64,000 bases of DNA from the NCBI GenBank assembly GCA_021396245.1, contig WNYE01000111.1:46167-110166 (forward strand), in the 5' to 3' direction. Under the pieces are notes generated by a model that saw nothing but the letters and a program-made list of their open reading frames with translations, was not told the DNA's origin and searched no databases. Below, piece after piece: positions 23,771 to 34,258 of this stretch; position 1 is the stretch's first letter; each line of letters starts with the position of its first letter. The position numbers and the translations under genes were made by a program. This DNA is from Sporothrix humicola. Its lineage: Eukaryota; Ascomycota; Sordariomycetes; Ophiostomatales; Ophiostomataceae.

Positions 23771-25679
23771 ATGGACAACAACACCGAAATTCAGGGCGTC
23801 CTCGCCGAAATACTGAAATTTGTGCGCGAGCACTTGGTTCAGGTCATTCTCGTCTGGATCTTGTCATATCTGGCGATAAACCGCTATGGATATGGCCTCA
23901 GCAAATACCCAGGCCCCTTTTTGGCCTCAATAACAGACTGGTGGCGGTTCTACGACGTCTACAAGCGGCGGCCAGAGCGGACTCAGCGCCGCCTTCACGA
24001 CAAGCACGGCCCCGTCGTACGTCTCGGGCCCAAGACGCTCACATTTTCGGATCCCAAGGCGCTCAAGACCATTTACGGCCTCAACAAGGGATTTATCAAG
24101 GTGAGCGTTCTGACTTATAATAACACACCCGCACCTATACCTGGCCTGGCTACACAGCAGCTCAACCTGCATGTTGTGTAACCTGGCTGTCATTTACACC
24201 ACTAACTCTATATTTTTCCTCTATCATAGTCCGACTTCTACCTGCCCCAGCAATCCGTCGTCAACGGCCACCGTCTTGCCAGCCTGTTCAGCACAGTTGA
24301 CAATGACTTCCACGCCCAGTTCCGCCGCTGCGTCAACGGCGCTTTCGCCATGTCGCAGCTCGTGCAGTACGAGCCGTTTGTCGACAACACGACGAAGCTG
24401 TTCCTCAAGCAGACGGAGAAGCTGTTTGTGAACAACCCCGAGGGCTGCGACTTCACGCGCTGGCTGCAGTTCTACGCCTTTGACGTCATTGGCGAGATCA
24501 CTTACACCAAGCGCCACGGGTTCATTGAGAAGAACGAGGACATTGACGGCATCGTCGCCTACCTATCGTGGCTATTCCTCTACGTTGCTCCGGTAGGTCT
24601 CCCCACGCGATGGAGTAATGTTTATGCATACTGACTGTGTAGATCGGCCAAATACCCTTCCTGGACCTCTTGTTCCTCAAGAACCCCATCTACCTCAAGC
24701 TGTCCCAGTGGGGCTTCATCGACTCAACCTTCCCCGTCGCCAAGTTTGCCCGCGCCCGCATGGCCGAGCGCCTGCCCGACATTGTCGAGGGCCGGGGCCC
24801 CATCCTGCCCACAAAGGCCGAGAAGCGCCCTGCTGCCGACTTGCTCTCGAAATTCTTGGCCGCCAAGGAGGCCCGCCCCGAGTTCATGACCGACACGCTC
24901 GTCCAGACCATGGCCGTGTCCATGGCCTTTGCCGGCTCCGAGACGACAGCCATCTCGCTGGCCGCCGTTTTTTACTATTTGCTGCGCAACCCGTCTACCC
25001 TCAAGAGTCTGTACGAGGAGCTCGACACGGCCGCCCGCAACGGCCACTTTAGCGACTACGAGACCGGCCTCGTCACATGGCACGAGAGCCAGAAGCTGCC
25101 GTACCTCGACGCCTGCGTCAAGGAGGCGTTCCGGCTGCACCCGGCGGCCGGTCTGCCCATGGAACGCATCGTTCCCGAGGGCGGCACCGAGATTGCCGGC
25201 CATTTCATCCCCGGCGGCACGATCGTGGGCTGCTCCGCCTGGGTCCTGCACCATAACAAGGACGTCTTTGGCGACGACACCGACGCCTACCGGCCGGAGC
25301 GGTGGCTGGTCAACGAGGACTTGGTGGCGGCCGCCGCCACCCCCGACGACGCCGCGGCCGAACGCGTGCGCGAAGAGCAGCGCATCAAGGAGATGAACGG
25401 CATGATGCTGCAGTTTGGCATGGGCTCGCGGACGTGCATCGGCAAGAACATTTCGCTGCTCGAGATCTACAAGGTCGTGCCCAGTCTCTTGCGGCGGTTT
25501 GAGGTAGGTCCCAAGTGCCCCCATGTGTTTATTTGATTTCTGAACTGCCGCTAACATCATAGATCGACTTCGTCGACCCGAAGCGGGAGTGGGAGCTGGT
25601 CAACGCCTGGTTTGTGAAGCAGAACAACTTTTGGGCAACCTTCAAGGTGCGGGATCTGGTCCTGCCCGAGTCATCATGA
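23771..25679 (+). CDS. Cytochrome P450 monooxygenase
   Basis: Four exons: 23771..24100, 24230..24592, 24643..25503 and 25563..25679, with introns of 129, 50 and 59 nt, all phase 0; 556 residues. An N-terminal membrane anchor (about 18-38) is followed by the proline hinge YPGPF. The I helix shows AFAGSETTA, the K helix KEAFR (ExxR), the meander PERW, and the haem loop FGMGSRTCIG with the axial Cys. All core P450 elements are present, so it should be an active ER-anchored haem-thiolate enzyme using an NADPH reductase. General sequence style is close to the pisatin demethylase-like group of fungal P450s, but I cannot assign a CYP family. No other secondary-metabolism gene lies nearby, so a detoxification or stand-alone role is as likely as a pathway role. 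Confidence 0.9.
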
Positions 25680-26290
25680 GGATAAGACACAGTGAGAGAG
25701 GCGTCAGTATTGGTAGCCGTCTGAATACCCGTTAGATAGTGGTGCATCTGGGCGTGTGTCAGGGGAGGGCCGCGTAGAGCGTGTTGTTTGATATGTATTG
25801 ATTCATTTGATCTGTCTGCTTTTCTTCGTATCACGTTCGCCAGTAACCAGGCTCATATTAGCAATGTATGAATGATCTTTGAAAATGGTTTAGTTTCAGT
25901 ATGTTCTAACACGTGGAATTCTTATTACGACACAAATTGGTTTCATTTTGTTTATGACGAAAATAAAGCGGAAAATTAAAAACCAAAAATAAGAATAAAT
26001 AACAAATAAAACCGATCACGATTTGTCCATGACATATCTTGCAAGAAATTCAACAAAAAAAACAAAACATCTCATTCTACACCTGATGCTCACAGCTAGA
26101 GTTTGAACAAACGCAATACCATTGATTTTCACCCGCCACTCCACGGATCAAACAATTAGAAAGGGGTAACGTAAAGTAAACAAATAACCAAAAACTCATT
26201 GTACCTTAACAAAACGCCACGAAAAGAAACAGAAAACTCCAAATATAAGCATTCCTAGCCCCTCACACATACCATCTCATCCTTCACTCC
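25680..26290. other. Convergent A+T-rich 3' region, P450 / RAP1
   Basis: A 611 bp gap between converging stop codons. Roughly 25900-26060 is strongly A+T-rich with several AATAAA-like stretches, consistent with polyadenylation signals for both genes. No coding feature. Confidence 0.5.
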
Positions 26291-28888
26291 TCAAGCCATC
26301 GACTTTCGCTGCTGCCGTTTTGCCGGTGTCGCTGCAGCTGAAGACGTGGGTGCTGCCCGCTTTCTCTTTGCTGACCCTGGCACCGATTGTGGCACATTCG
26401 ATATTATGCGCTCCTCGGAACGCAGCTGCCGTGCCGGTGTAGCCTTGGCTGTCCCGCGCCGGCCCCAGTTGTTGCCATCATCCTCGTCCTCCTCGTCCTC
26501 ATCGCTGTCCTCGCCTCCTAGATCAGTCGGCGCCTGCGATTCGGGGTCAAAGGCAAAGTCCTGCGTCTCGGGCTCGAGCGGTTTCGCCTTTCCCTTTGTT
26601 GGGGTCTTGCCGGCCGCTTTTCTGGGCGTCTTTCTTGGCGTTTCTTGCGCTGCAGATCGTGAACGGGTGACGCGACGGGGTTCAAACGCCTCTTCGTCGT
26701 CGCTCTCTTCCTCATTGTCTTCATCTTCTCCGCCAGCTTCTCCCATCTCTTCATCCTCGTTTTCGTCTTCGTTTTCGTCCTCCTCTTCCTCCGGCTGCAG
26801 ACCTGAAAACCGGACATACTTGCTAGGACTGTCCGGTGGCGGTTGGGAAGGTGCAGTGCTGGCGCTGGCAGATGGCTCGCCGCCGCTGCCACCCATGAGA
26901 TTGCGGAACATGCCGCCGAAGAAGCCCGTGCTGCGGCGTGCCGAGCCTGGAGTCTTTGCACTGCTGGGCGTACCTTGAGCTGGTGCGGCCTCTGATTCTG
27001 CGCCTTCTTCTGCGCCGGCCTCTTCAGCCTCAGCCTCCTCCTCCTCCTCCTCCTCCTCGCCTTCTTCTTCTTCGTCGTCCTCTTCCTCCTCTGCTGCCTG
27101 TGCAGCAGCGGCAGCGCGCCGCGCAAAGTCTTTCAAGAACGAGTTGAACTTCTTAAGGTTGAGATCGTACCACTTGGACAGCTGCGACACCAGCTGTGCG
27201 TGCGTGCTGCTGTCGAACCCGAGCGAGTTGACGACGGCGTCCCAGTCGATGCGGTCGTCGTCTTCACTGGTCGCTTCCTGCGTGGTCTTCCATAACAAGG
27301 AGGTCTCGAGGTACCGGCTGCCCACCAAAAACGACGGCGGCACGTACACCTGGAGGTAGTCGTTGTACTGGTCGAGGCACTTTTGGAACTGCTCCTGGTC
27401 ACCGTCGGTTTCGCTCACGCCGTTGACAATGGCGTCGTAGTCGAAAGAGTCGTCGTTTTCGTTACCGGCCTCGTCGTTGGCGTCATCGTCGGGTGGCTGT
27501 TCAGCACCGTCCTCCTCGGCCGCAGTCTCTGCACCCTCGTTCGCATCTGCACCTGCTGCTGTGGCAGCGCTACCCTCTGTGTACAGCTTCCGCAGTCTGT
27601 AGTACCGCCGACGCAGCTCATTGACAGAGACGTCTGGATACTAAACAAGTGAAGAAAGCGAATGTTAGTTCTTTTGCTCGTACTTGGAGAGAACATGCAA
27701 GTAGAGAATGTGAATGGGAACATACCTTTTGATGCAGGGCCTCGAAAAAGTCGGCGGTCGGCTTCGGAGCGGCACTGGATTTCCGTTTTTCTTGTTTCCA
27801 TATCGAGTACGACTTGGCGAGAATTACGTGATCAATGTAGTGCATGAAAAACAGCTCGTCTGGCCGGCCAGAGCTGTCTTCGATATGATTGATGGCCGGA
27901 GCTTCCCCCGGTGGTGCGCCGTCGGTCTGGTCTATTTGGGCTTCGGCTTGGGCTTCCTCGGGCTCCTCTTGCGCTACCTGCTGAGATGGCCGCTGGGATG
28001 GACTTTGGGCGGATTGCTGGGTTGGTTGCCGGGGTTGGTCAGGCTCCTCGTCTTGCGCGACAAACATATCTACAGAATCTTGCTCAGACTGCGCCTGCGA
28101 TCTTTGCCCGGATTGTTGATTTTCTCGCCCTCGTATTTCTTCCAAATGTTTGCGGCTGACAGGGATGGAGGTTGTCAAAGACAAAGTCTTTAGCCACCGA
28201 TTTCGCCACGAGTGGAAAGAGTGATGGGGGTGCTGTTGAAAAGTTAATCAGGACTGTCTGTTTTGTAGGTGAATGTGCATGCGTATGCATATACAATCCG
28301 CATAAATATAATCATGCCAGTGATGCACGTACCTCCTTCTCAAGGTCCTTGTAGACTTTGTTGCCGCGGTCGGCAAAGCCACGTTTGTTCCCCGCCTCTT
28401 TTGCGGCTGCCTTCCGGATCCAATCGATCAAGATGCGGTCGTCCTCGTGAGTAAATTCATTCCGTGTGCGTCTTTGTGACAGTGCTAACGGCCGTGCTGG
28501 TGCATAGATTATGTCACCTTGTTGTTGTTGTTGGGGTTGGTTGGCCGGAACGGCGGTTGTCTCGATAAGATACGGCCCTTCGTCAACCAAGCGGTTTTGC
28601 TTAATGCATTCTCTGATCAGCTCGTACGAGTAGAACCTGCCTGCATTTCGGCTGGGGATGGGGCGGGATGGGTTGACAATCCGGAGATCTGCTCGATCCT
28701 CGGAAGCAACGACGGTGCCGCCATTGTTCTGCAGGCGTGTTAGTATTTGAAAACTTGAAATCAACTGCTCGCACAAAATGCTATAAGAACCAAGGGGAGG
28801 GACGCACAACTATATCTAGCTTAATGCGGTTGGGCGTATAGATCGAGAGGTAGAACTTCATGCCGTTGAAAAGGTTGGAGCTCGACAT
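26291..28888 (-). CDS. RAP1: RAP1-like telomere/DNA-binding protein (BRCT, Myb, second Myb-like and ARID-like regions)
   Basis: Four exons, 28888..28808, 28728..28333, 28232..27726 and 27640..26291; introns of 79, 100 and 85 nt, all phase 0; 777 residues. A BRCT domain lies at about 5-85 (LFNGMKFYLSIYTPN... NNGGTVV). The Rap1 Myb domain is at about 112-177 (RTRNEFTHEDDRILIDWI ... HSFHSWRNRWLKTL). A second region at about 284-350 ends DFFEALHQKYPDVSVNELRR and aligns by eye with the Myb helices 2-3. Residues about 411-500 (DWDAVVNSLGFDSSTHAQLV) resemble an ARID domain. A Glu/Asp-rich tract and a basic tail (AKRKRAAPTSS) follow. Rap1 binds telomeres, directly or through a partner, and controls length and silencing. 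Domains 1-2 are firm; domains 3-4 are my inference. Confidence 0.85.
27034..27092. repeat. cct/ctt triplet tract encoding polyglutamate
   Basis: Low-complexity triplet run inside RAP1 exon 4. On the minus strand it encodes a nearly pure Glu/Asp tract just after the ARID-like region. Confidence 0.75.
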
Positions 28889-29910
28889 GGCGGCGGCGGT
28901 CCCGCTACTGCGCGGTCGCAATTCGGAGAGTGGCTTGTCAGGTCGTAGATTGAGGCTATTTCGGTGCAATTAGGCCGAAGAATTATCGTCGGTTTGCGCT
29001 GCCGTCTGTTCTTCGGGTTTGCGACACGCGTTGGCGGAGCTGGACTGGTCCCGGCGCCAAAAAAAAAAAAAAAAAAAACGGTCGCAAATTGCCGCGTTCG
29101 GTCGGCGTGTAGGCGCGGTATCGAGAGTTGGGAGGATGTCTGGACTTGGGTATTAGAGAGGGAAAATGTGGTCGTGAACTTGTGCAACCCCTTTTTGTTG
29201 CTCCGGGATCTGTTGTTGGGAAGGACAGTGGTGAGCGTCGGAGGTCGGAGGAAGGCACGACGGAGTGGCGACGCGTTGATGGCCGGGTCGATACATTGAA
29301 GGAAAGAGACGTGACGAGGGGGACCCACCCTTGACTATTTTGGGCAGGAATAATTCCCCACAAACACCGAATCACGTGTGCACATGCGCTAAAGAACATT
29401 CAAATGGACGCCATATTGCGAAGTGTTACAGGGAAACAGGCACTGCGCTAGACCCGAAAAGTGCCCCCAAAATAGCAAATAAACAACGGCGAACAGGCAC
29501 AAGGGGCGCAAGGCTGACGTATCCTCGTATCTTTTGCACCAAGCCCCGTTGGAGACAAAACCAACAGCAAGGCCAAAACTGGTATTCGCATTCAGCCTCA
29601 GTCGCTGCTTCCCCCTTTTTACGAACTTTGACGACTGCCTTGCGCGAGGAACAAAACCAAAATCGACGTTTTCCCCATTTTCGATTGTCGTCTTTCAACT
29701 TGCCCTTCTCCGACAACCTCCTATCTCGACCTCTCCTTGACCATGACTTCGATCCTCATATAGCCTTAATCAACAAGCTTCACCCCGCCGACAGCTGTCT
29801 CAGGACATATTCATATCCCTACGCATCGCTCAAGTTTTTGGTTTTTTGATCTTTTGGACCCTTCGACGACCCTCCTTCTCACGAAGATAACTTCTTTCAA
29901 AGCTCCCAAG
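28889..29910. other. Divergent promoter region, RAP1 / SWF1
   Basis: A 1.02 kb gap between divergent start codons. It contains a 20-base A run at 29059-29078 (T run in the RAP1 leader direction), which could act as a nucleosome-excluding poly(dA:dT) element. Nothing else is recognisable. Confidence 0.5.
29059..29078. repeat. Poly(dA:dT) homopolymer
   Basis: Twenty consecutive A residues about 170 bp upstream of the RAP1 start codon. Such tracts often exclude nucleosomes in fungal promoters; the exact length may be unreliable. Confidence 0.7.
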
Positions 29911-31283
29911 ATGGGAGTCCTTGCCAAGATGGCCGGCATTGTGCTGGCCATCTCGCTGGTGACGTTTATCATATTCTTCGGACGACTGCCCATCTTTCGG
30001 TGAGTGTAACACAGAAGGGGTAGTGGAAGGTAGTGGAAGCCAGACGCAAAGAAACAGCCGCTAACAACTCCAGACGAACACCCATAGCATGGCTTTACAC
30101 GTTCTTTGTGGTCAATCTGCCCAACGCCATTCTGGCCGCCGACCGTGCGGTTACGGGCGGCCGGTTCACGTCGTCGCTGATGCGGTTCGGCAGCTTCATG
30201 ATGAACGACAAGCACCCGACAGTCTTGATCTTTTTCCTGATGCTGCTGGTGGGGTCTGAGTGGATGGCCATTCCGTCGGCGTGGGAGTTTTTGAGCACTT
30301 TCCAGAAGGTGTCCGTCATCGTGTTTGGCAGCCTGCCTTACATCTTTTTGTATCTGGCGGCCTATACCGACCCCGGCAAGGTCTCGTTGACCAACCTCAA
30401 GCATCATTTGTCCTTGTATCCCTACGATTACGCCCTTTTCCACCCCGGCGCGCGCTGCTACACGTGCAACCTACTCAAGCCGCCGCGCAGCAAGCACTGT
30501 CCGGTGTGCAAGCGGTGCGTGGGCCGGCTGGACCACCACTGCATCTTTATCAATAACTGTGTCGGCGTGGGGAACCACCACTGGTTCCTCCTCCTTTTAC
30601 TATCGACTGCCTTCCTCGCAACCTACGGCGGCTGGACGGGCCTGTGCATCATGCGGGACCGCATTTTGGAGAGATTCCCGACGTGGTCACTCCTCCCCTG
30701 GCGCGCCCTCGAGAACATGAATGGCGGCGCCCTGGCCGGCACGCCGCTGGGCGACAACCCACGCAGAATGCCGATCGACATGTGGCTGATCCTGCTGTCG
30801 TGGGGCATGAAGTACCACATCCGCCTGGGGAGTGTCAGCTTGCTCGGCCTGCTGATTAGTCCTCTGGTCTGGGGCTTGCTGGCGTACAACCTGTGGAACG
30901 TCTGGACGGGCCAGACGACCAACGAGAGCCTCAAGTGGTCGGACTGGAAGTGTGACATGGAGGACGGGTATGTCTACAAGCGGAGGATCTCGGAGAATGC
31001 CAACAGCCAAAACGCGGCGACGGCTTCCCGGTGGCCAATCGAGCCGGAGCATGTGCTTGTGCGCACAGAAGACGGCAACGCACCACCCCTTAACGACAAG
31101 GGTTACCCGGGCGTCGGCGACTGGGAGCGGGTCTGGACGCTGCGAGACGTGGAGAATCTGTATGACCTGGGGTTCTGGAGCAACCTCAAGGACATTTTCA
31201 TCCCCAACTACCAGTTCAACTCGCGCGACCTGCCGGCAGCCGAGCGGCGAGGGCGAACAAGGAAGCGGGTGCCTAGGAAGTGA
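29911..31283 (+). CDS. SWF1: Palmitoyltransferase SWF1 (DHHC family)
   Basis: Two exons, 29911..29999 and 30074..31283, with a 74 nt intron (GTGAGT..CAG, branch GCTAAC); 432 residues. An N-terminal membrane helix (MGVLAKMAGIVLAISLVTFI) is followed by two more hydrophobic segments and the DPG motif after TM3. The zinc-binding catalytic domain runs CYTCNLLKPPRSKHCPVCKR to GRLDHHCIFINNCVGVGNHH, with the acyl-accepting Cys in DHHC. Two further membrane helices follow. The C-terminal block NESLKWSDWKCDMEDGYVYK is characteristic of Swf1 and separates it from Akr1, Pfa3, Pfa4 and Erf2. Swf1 palmitoylates transmembrane-adjacent cysteines of SNAREs and other membrane proteins at the ER. The first exon is short and the start is fixed by the membrane helix it encodes. 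Confidence 0.9.
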
Positions 31284-31550
31284 AGGATAGGAGGTCATTA
31301 TGAGCAACCGAGAAAACGGCGGGCGCACGGCGTATATTTTATGGGTAGTATCTTTATCATTGGAAAACCGCAAGCATTCTTATTTTGGAATAGACTTTTT
31401 GGTTCATTGGGTATCATACAAGTTGGAGTTTTGCGTTCATGCTCATCATTATGCTGTCTATGATATATCTTTCTATGAGGATATGATGGTACATTGGTAT
31501 ATGGAGAGATGGTACAAGATTATAAAGGTAAAGGTGAGATGATGGGATGC

Positions 31551-33578
31551 TTAGCCCCATTTCCAGGCCCGGCTCCGACCGCGGGTCGGCACCGCCTTCG
31601 GTTCAGCTAGAGCATCCTCCACAACGTCTTCTTCAGCAAAATCGGCCTCCTCACCAGCTTCTCCTTCAGCCGCCTTGGCAGCTCTGGCTTCGGCATACGT
31701 TGCAGCCGCAGTTCTCCGCGCCTTTTGCTCCTCGCGCGAGATCTCTTGCTGGGAGATGAACGCCAGCTCCAGCGACTGGTCAAGGACGGTCTCGGTGGCT
31801 GTTGTGGACCACTTGATCTGGTCGTAGGGGACGACCTTGGGTGCGGTGGGGGCTGAAGAAGCTGCATCAGAAGAAGCTGCGTCAGCAGCGACACCTCCGT
31901 CCACAGTGGTTTTGTTGGCGGCGCCATCACTTGCACCAACTTCACTAGTATCAGCTTCGCTGGCACCACCGGCAGCAGCAGCAGCAGCCCGCCTCTGCTT
32001 CCGGTTCACGCCGGGCAGGGCCGCCTCCGCCTCCTTGGTAATCAGGCCGGCCATGCGGCAAATCGCCAAACGTGCGCCCGCAACGCCGAACCCGCCGCCC
32101 CCGGGGTCACCGGCGCCCGTCACGACAATCTCGGGCATCCAGCCCTGGCCTTCCTTCCACGGCATGGTCTCGCCAAACGAACCGCGCTCGACGCGCCGCA
32201 AGGTGTTCCAGACGCCCAGACAGCGTGTACGCAATGCCTGCTCGCCCTCGGAGTCGCCCGACTCAAAGGCCGGTTCGGGCGTGAAGGGGATAGGCGTGTC
32301 GGACGTGGCGAGCTTGCGCTCCATGCGCTTTGTCGTGGCCACCTCTGCAGAGACTTTGAGCAGTTTGGGCGGCAGCAGCTTGTCGGCTTTTGTCAAGACA
32401 ATGGTGGTGCGCACATTGGCGTCGCGGAGCATGCCGAGCGCCATGAGGTCGCCGTCCTTGAGACCGGCGACGGCGTCCACCAGAAGGACGGCGCCTCGCA
32501 GGGTACCCCTCCTCACCAGATACTTATTAATTTCCGCACCCCACTCGGACCTGGACATGAAGCCGTAGCCGGGCATGTCGATAAGCACGAGACTGTGAGC
32601 CGGCGCGGGCTCGCCCGATTTCTGGGCGCGTTTTTGGGAGCGAGACACGACGGCTTTCCGCGGGTCTTCGGGCACGCCCTCCTTGCGCTTGCGTTCCTCT
32701 TCTGCCTCGACGCGCTCAAAGACCTGGAATTGCGACGCCTTGAGCGGCGGGCCAAATCCGTAACCGTTCATCATGGTCGTGCAGCCGGCCTTGGCGCTCG
32801 TAATGGCCAGTCCCAGTCGGCTGGTCCTGGACCCGTGGCTGCTGCCAGCCTTGCCGCCCGACTCGAGACCGGCCAGTGCGTTGAGGAGCGTCGACTTGCC
32901 GACATTGGAGCGGCCCAGGATACAGACTTCGGGGATGCGCGTGTTGACAGGCAGATTCAAGAAACGGGGCGCCGAGTACAGGAACTCAGGCTCGGGTCGT
33001 AGGAAGAGGGACGATGCGCGGTCCAAAGCGGCCGACGTCGGTGTTCGGGCCTGGCGAACGGATGCGGCTGCGGCAGCTTGGGCAGCAGCTTTTTCTTCGG
33101 GTGTGAGTTTGGTCTTTGAGTATGACTCGCCAGAGGGCAAGGGTGGGACGAATGACAGGGCGCGGACGTGGTCAGTCGGGACCAGCGGTGAGAGACGGCG
33201 CTCTTTCTTTTCGGGGGTCTTTGTTTTGGGAGGAGGAGTTTTCTTGGAAGTGGACTTTGGCGATTTCGTGGTTTTCGAAGACTTTGACGATTTCAAGGAA
33301 GCTGTCTTGGATTTGGACGACGACGCAGGCTTGGTCCTCGTGGTCTGCTTTGGTCCAGACGCGCTCTTCTGTGCCAATTTAAGGCTCCGACATGACGATG
33401 AGAAGGTGCGACGACCTGTACTTTGTGCGCAGTGTGTGAATGGTCTTGTTGAGGGAAATGTCGAAGAGGTCAACGGCGTTGTTGAAGAGAAAGTCGGCGC
33501 AGAAACAATCTCAGCGACCATCTGCCGCAATTGCGGCGGCAGCGCCACAAAACGGGCGTGCCAACAGTGACTCTGCAT
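31551..33578 (-). CDS. MRX8: Mitochondrial EngB-type GTPase (MRX8-like)
   Basis: Single exon, 675 residues from the Met at 33578; the frame continues upstream but that part is not presequence-like. Residues about 1-60 look like a mitochondrial targeting sequence (FTHCAQSTGRRTFSSSCRSL), followed by a Lys/Ser/Thr-rich linker. The TrmE-Era-EngA-EngB type GTPase domain has G1 GRSNVGKS near residue 221, G3 DMPGYGF near 333 and G4 TKAD near 395. A charged insert of about 50 residues between G2 and G3 is absent from bacterial EngB. The C-terminus is Ala/Glu-rich with helical character. Bacterial EngB helps assemble the large ribosomal subunit; yeast Mrx8 associates with mitochondrial gene expression. 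It diverges from the FMC1-like gene over a 323 bp shared promoter. Confidence 0.85.
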   Translation of the reverse strand: MQSHCWHARFVALPPQLRQMVAEIVSAPTFSSTTPLTSSTFPSTRPFTHCAQSTGRRTFSSSCRSLKLAQKSASGPKQTTRTKPASSSKSKTASLKSSKSSKTTKSPKSTSKKTPPPKTKTPEKKERRLSPLVPTDHVRALSFVPPLPSGESYSKTKLTPEEKAAAQAAAAASVRQARTPTSAALDRASSLFLRPEPEFLYSAPRFLNLPVNTRIPEVCILGRSNVGKSTLLNALAGLESGGKAGSSHGSRTSRLGLAITSAKAGCTTMMNGYGFGPPLKASQFQVFERVEAEEERKRKEGVPEDPRKAVVSRSQKRAQKSGEPAPAHSLVLIDMPGYGFMSRSEWGAEINKYLVRRGTLRGAVLLVDAVAGLKDGDLMALGMLRDANVRTTIVLTKADKLLPPKLLKVSAEVATTKRMERKLATSDTPIPFTPEPAFESGDSEGEQALRTRCLGVWNTLRRVERGSFGETMPWKEGQGWMPEIVVTGAGDPGGGGFGVAGARLAICRMAGLITKEAEAALPGVNRKQRRAAAAAAGGASEADTSEVGASDGAANKTTVDGGVAADAASSDAASSAPTAPKVVPYDQIKWSTTATETVLDQSLELAFISQQEISREEQKARRTAAATYAEARAAKAAEGEAGEEADFAEEDVVEDALAEPKAVPTRGRSRAWKWG

Positions 33579-33901
33579 CGCGGTGTCGATTGGCTCGGGG
33601 AGTGTCAAACACGAACTCTGTAGTCGATGTGGTGGGATTTTGTCGAGGTTGTTGTCGCAAAGTGAAGCTTTTTGGAGCCTTGTTATTCTAGTCGATTTTG
33701 ACAGGTGAAGTTCTAGACGGCAGAAAAGTGCCCCATAAAATTTTGGTTTTAGCGCCCATCCCACACCATCACAGCGGCAGCTCCCAGACTTTTTCAGCAG
33801 CCAATCACGGCGTCTAAGAGTGCAACTTTTGACCTCACCTCAAAAGTCGACGACCGACAAAACAGACAATCACAAGTTGCACGACACTCACGTCCACCAC
33901 C
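33579..33901. promoter_or_regulatory. Shared bidirectional promoter of MRX8 and FMC1-like genes
   Basis: A 323 bp gap between two divergent start codons whose products both appear to act in mitochondria. It holds a CCAATCA box at 33801-33807 and an 8-nt inverted repeat (ACTTTTGA / TCAAAAGT, 7-nt spacer) at 33825-33847. Co-regulation is an inference from layout and motifs. Confidence 0.5.
33801..33807 (+). promoter_or_regulatory. CCAATCA box in the MRX8/FMC1 promoter
   Basis: CCAATCA, the HAP/AnCF complex consensus, 95 bp upstream of the FMC1-like start. The complex commonly drives mitochondrial genes in fungi. Confidence 0.5.
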
Positions 33902-34258
33902 ATGACAACCAACGTCCGCTCCCTCTACCGCGCGTTCCTCCGCGAACTGCCGCCCCGGCCACTCCTCAAGACGCCGCGGTCGCCTCTGCACGTTCAGCTG
34001 CGGCAGGAATTCGAGGCCCCGTCAAACACTTCTTCGCCCGCCGCGACCTTCCACGGCGAGCAGTACCTGGCCTACCTGCAGGCGCAGCGCACCCACACAA
34101 CGCTCCTCGAGCGCTACAACCCCAACCTGGCCGGCGACATGGATGAGGCCGAGCGGATCCGGCTGACGGCGCGGCGGGTGGGCATCAACCTGCCGAAAGA
34201 GTTCAAGAACGGCGAGGGCGAGGGTGAGGGTGAGGGCGGTGAGGGCGAGAAGAAGTGA
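33902..34258 (+). CDS. FMC1: LYR-motif protein, FMC1-like ATP synthase assembly factor
   Basis: Single exon, 118 residues starting MTTNVRSLYRAFLRELPPRP. The LYR tripeptide stands at residues 8-10 with a following helix, the signature of Complex-1-LYR proteins, which bind the mitochondrial acyl-carrier protein. The middle (YLAYLQAQRTHTTLLERYNP) and the segment RIRLTARRVGINLPKEF match the fungal Fmc1 pattern as I know it. Fmc1 supports assembly of the F1 sector of ATP synthase together with Atp12. The last 16 residues are an unusual Gly-Glu repeat. The LYR assignment is firm; the precise FMC1 orthology is from recollection of the family. It shares a promoter with the MRX8-like gene. Confidence 0.78.
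   Translation: MTTNVRSLYRAFLRELPPRPLLKTPRSPLHVQLRQEFEAPSNTSSPAATFHGEQYLAYLQAQRTHTTLLERYNPNLAGDMDEAERIRLTARRVGINLPKEFKNGEGEGEGEGGEGEKK

Noticed and set aside
23771..31283. Secondary-metabolite cluster around the P450
   Set aside because: The neighbours are NCR1, RAP1 and SWF1, all housekeeping genes, and no backbone synthase is present.
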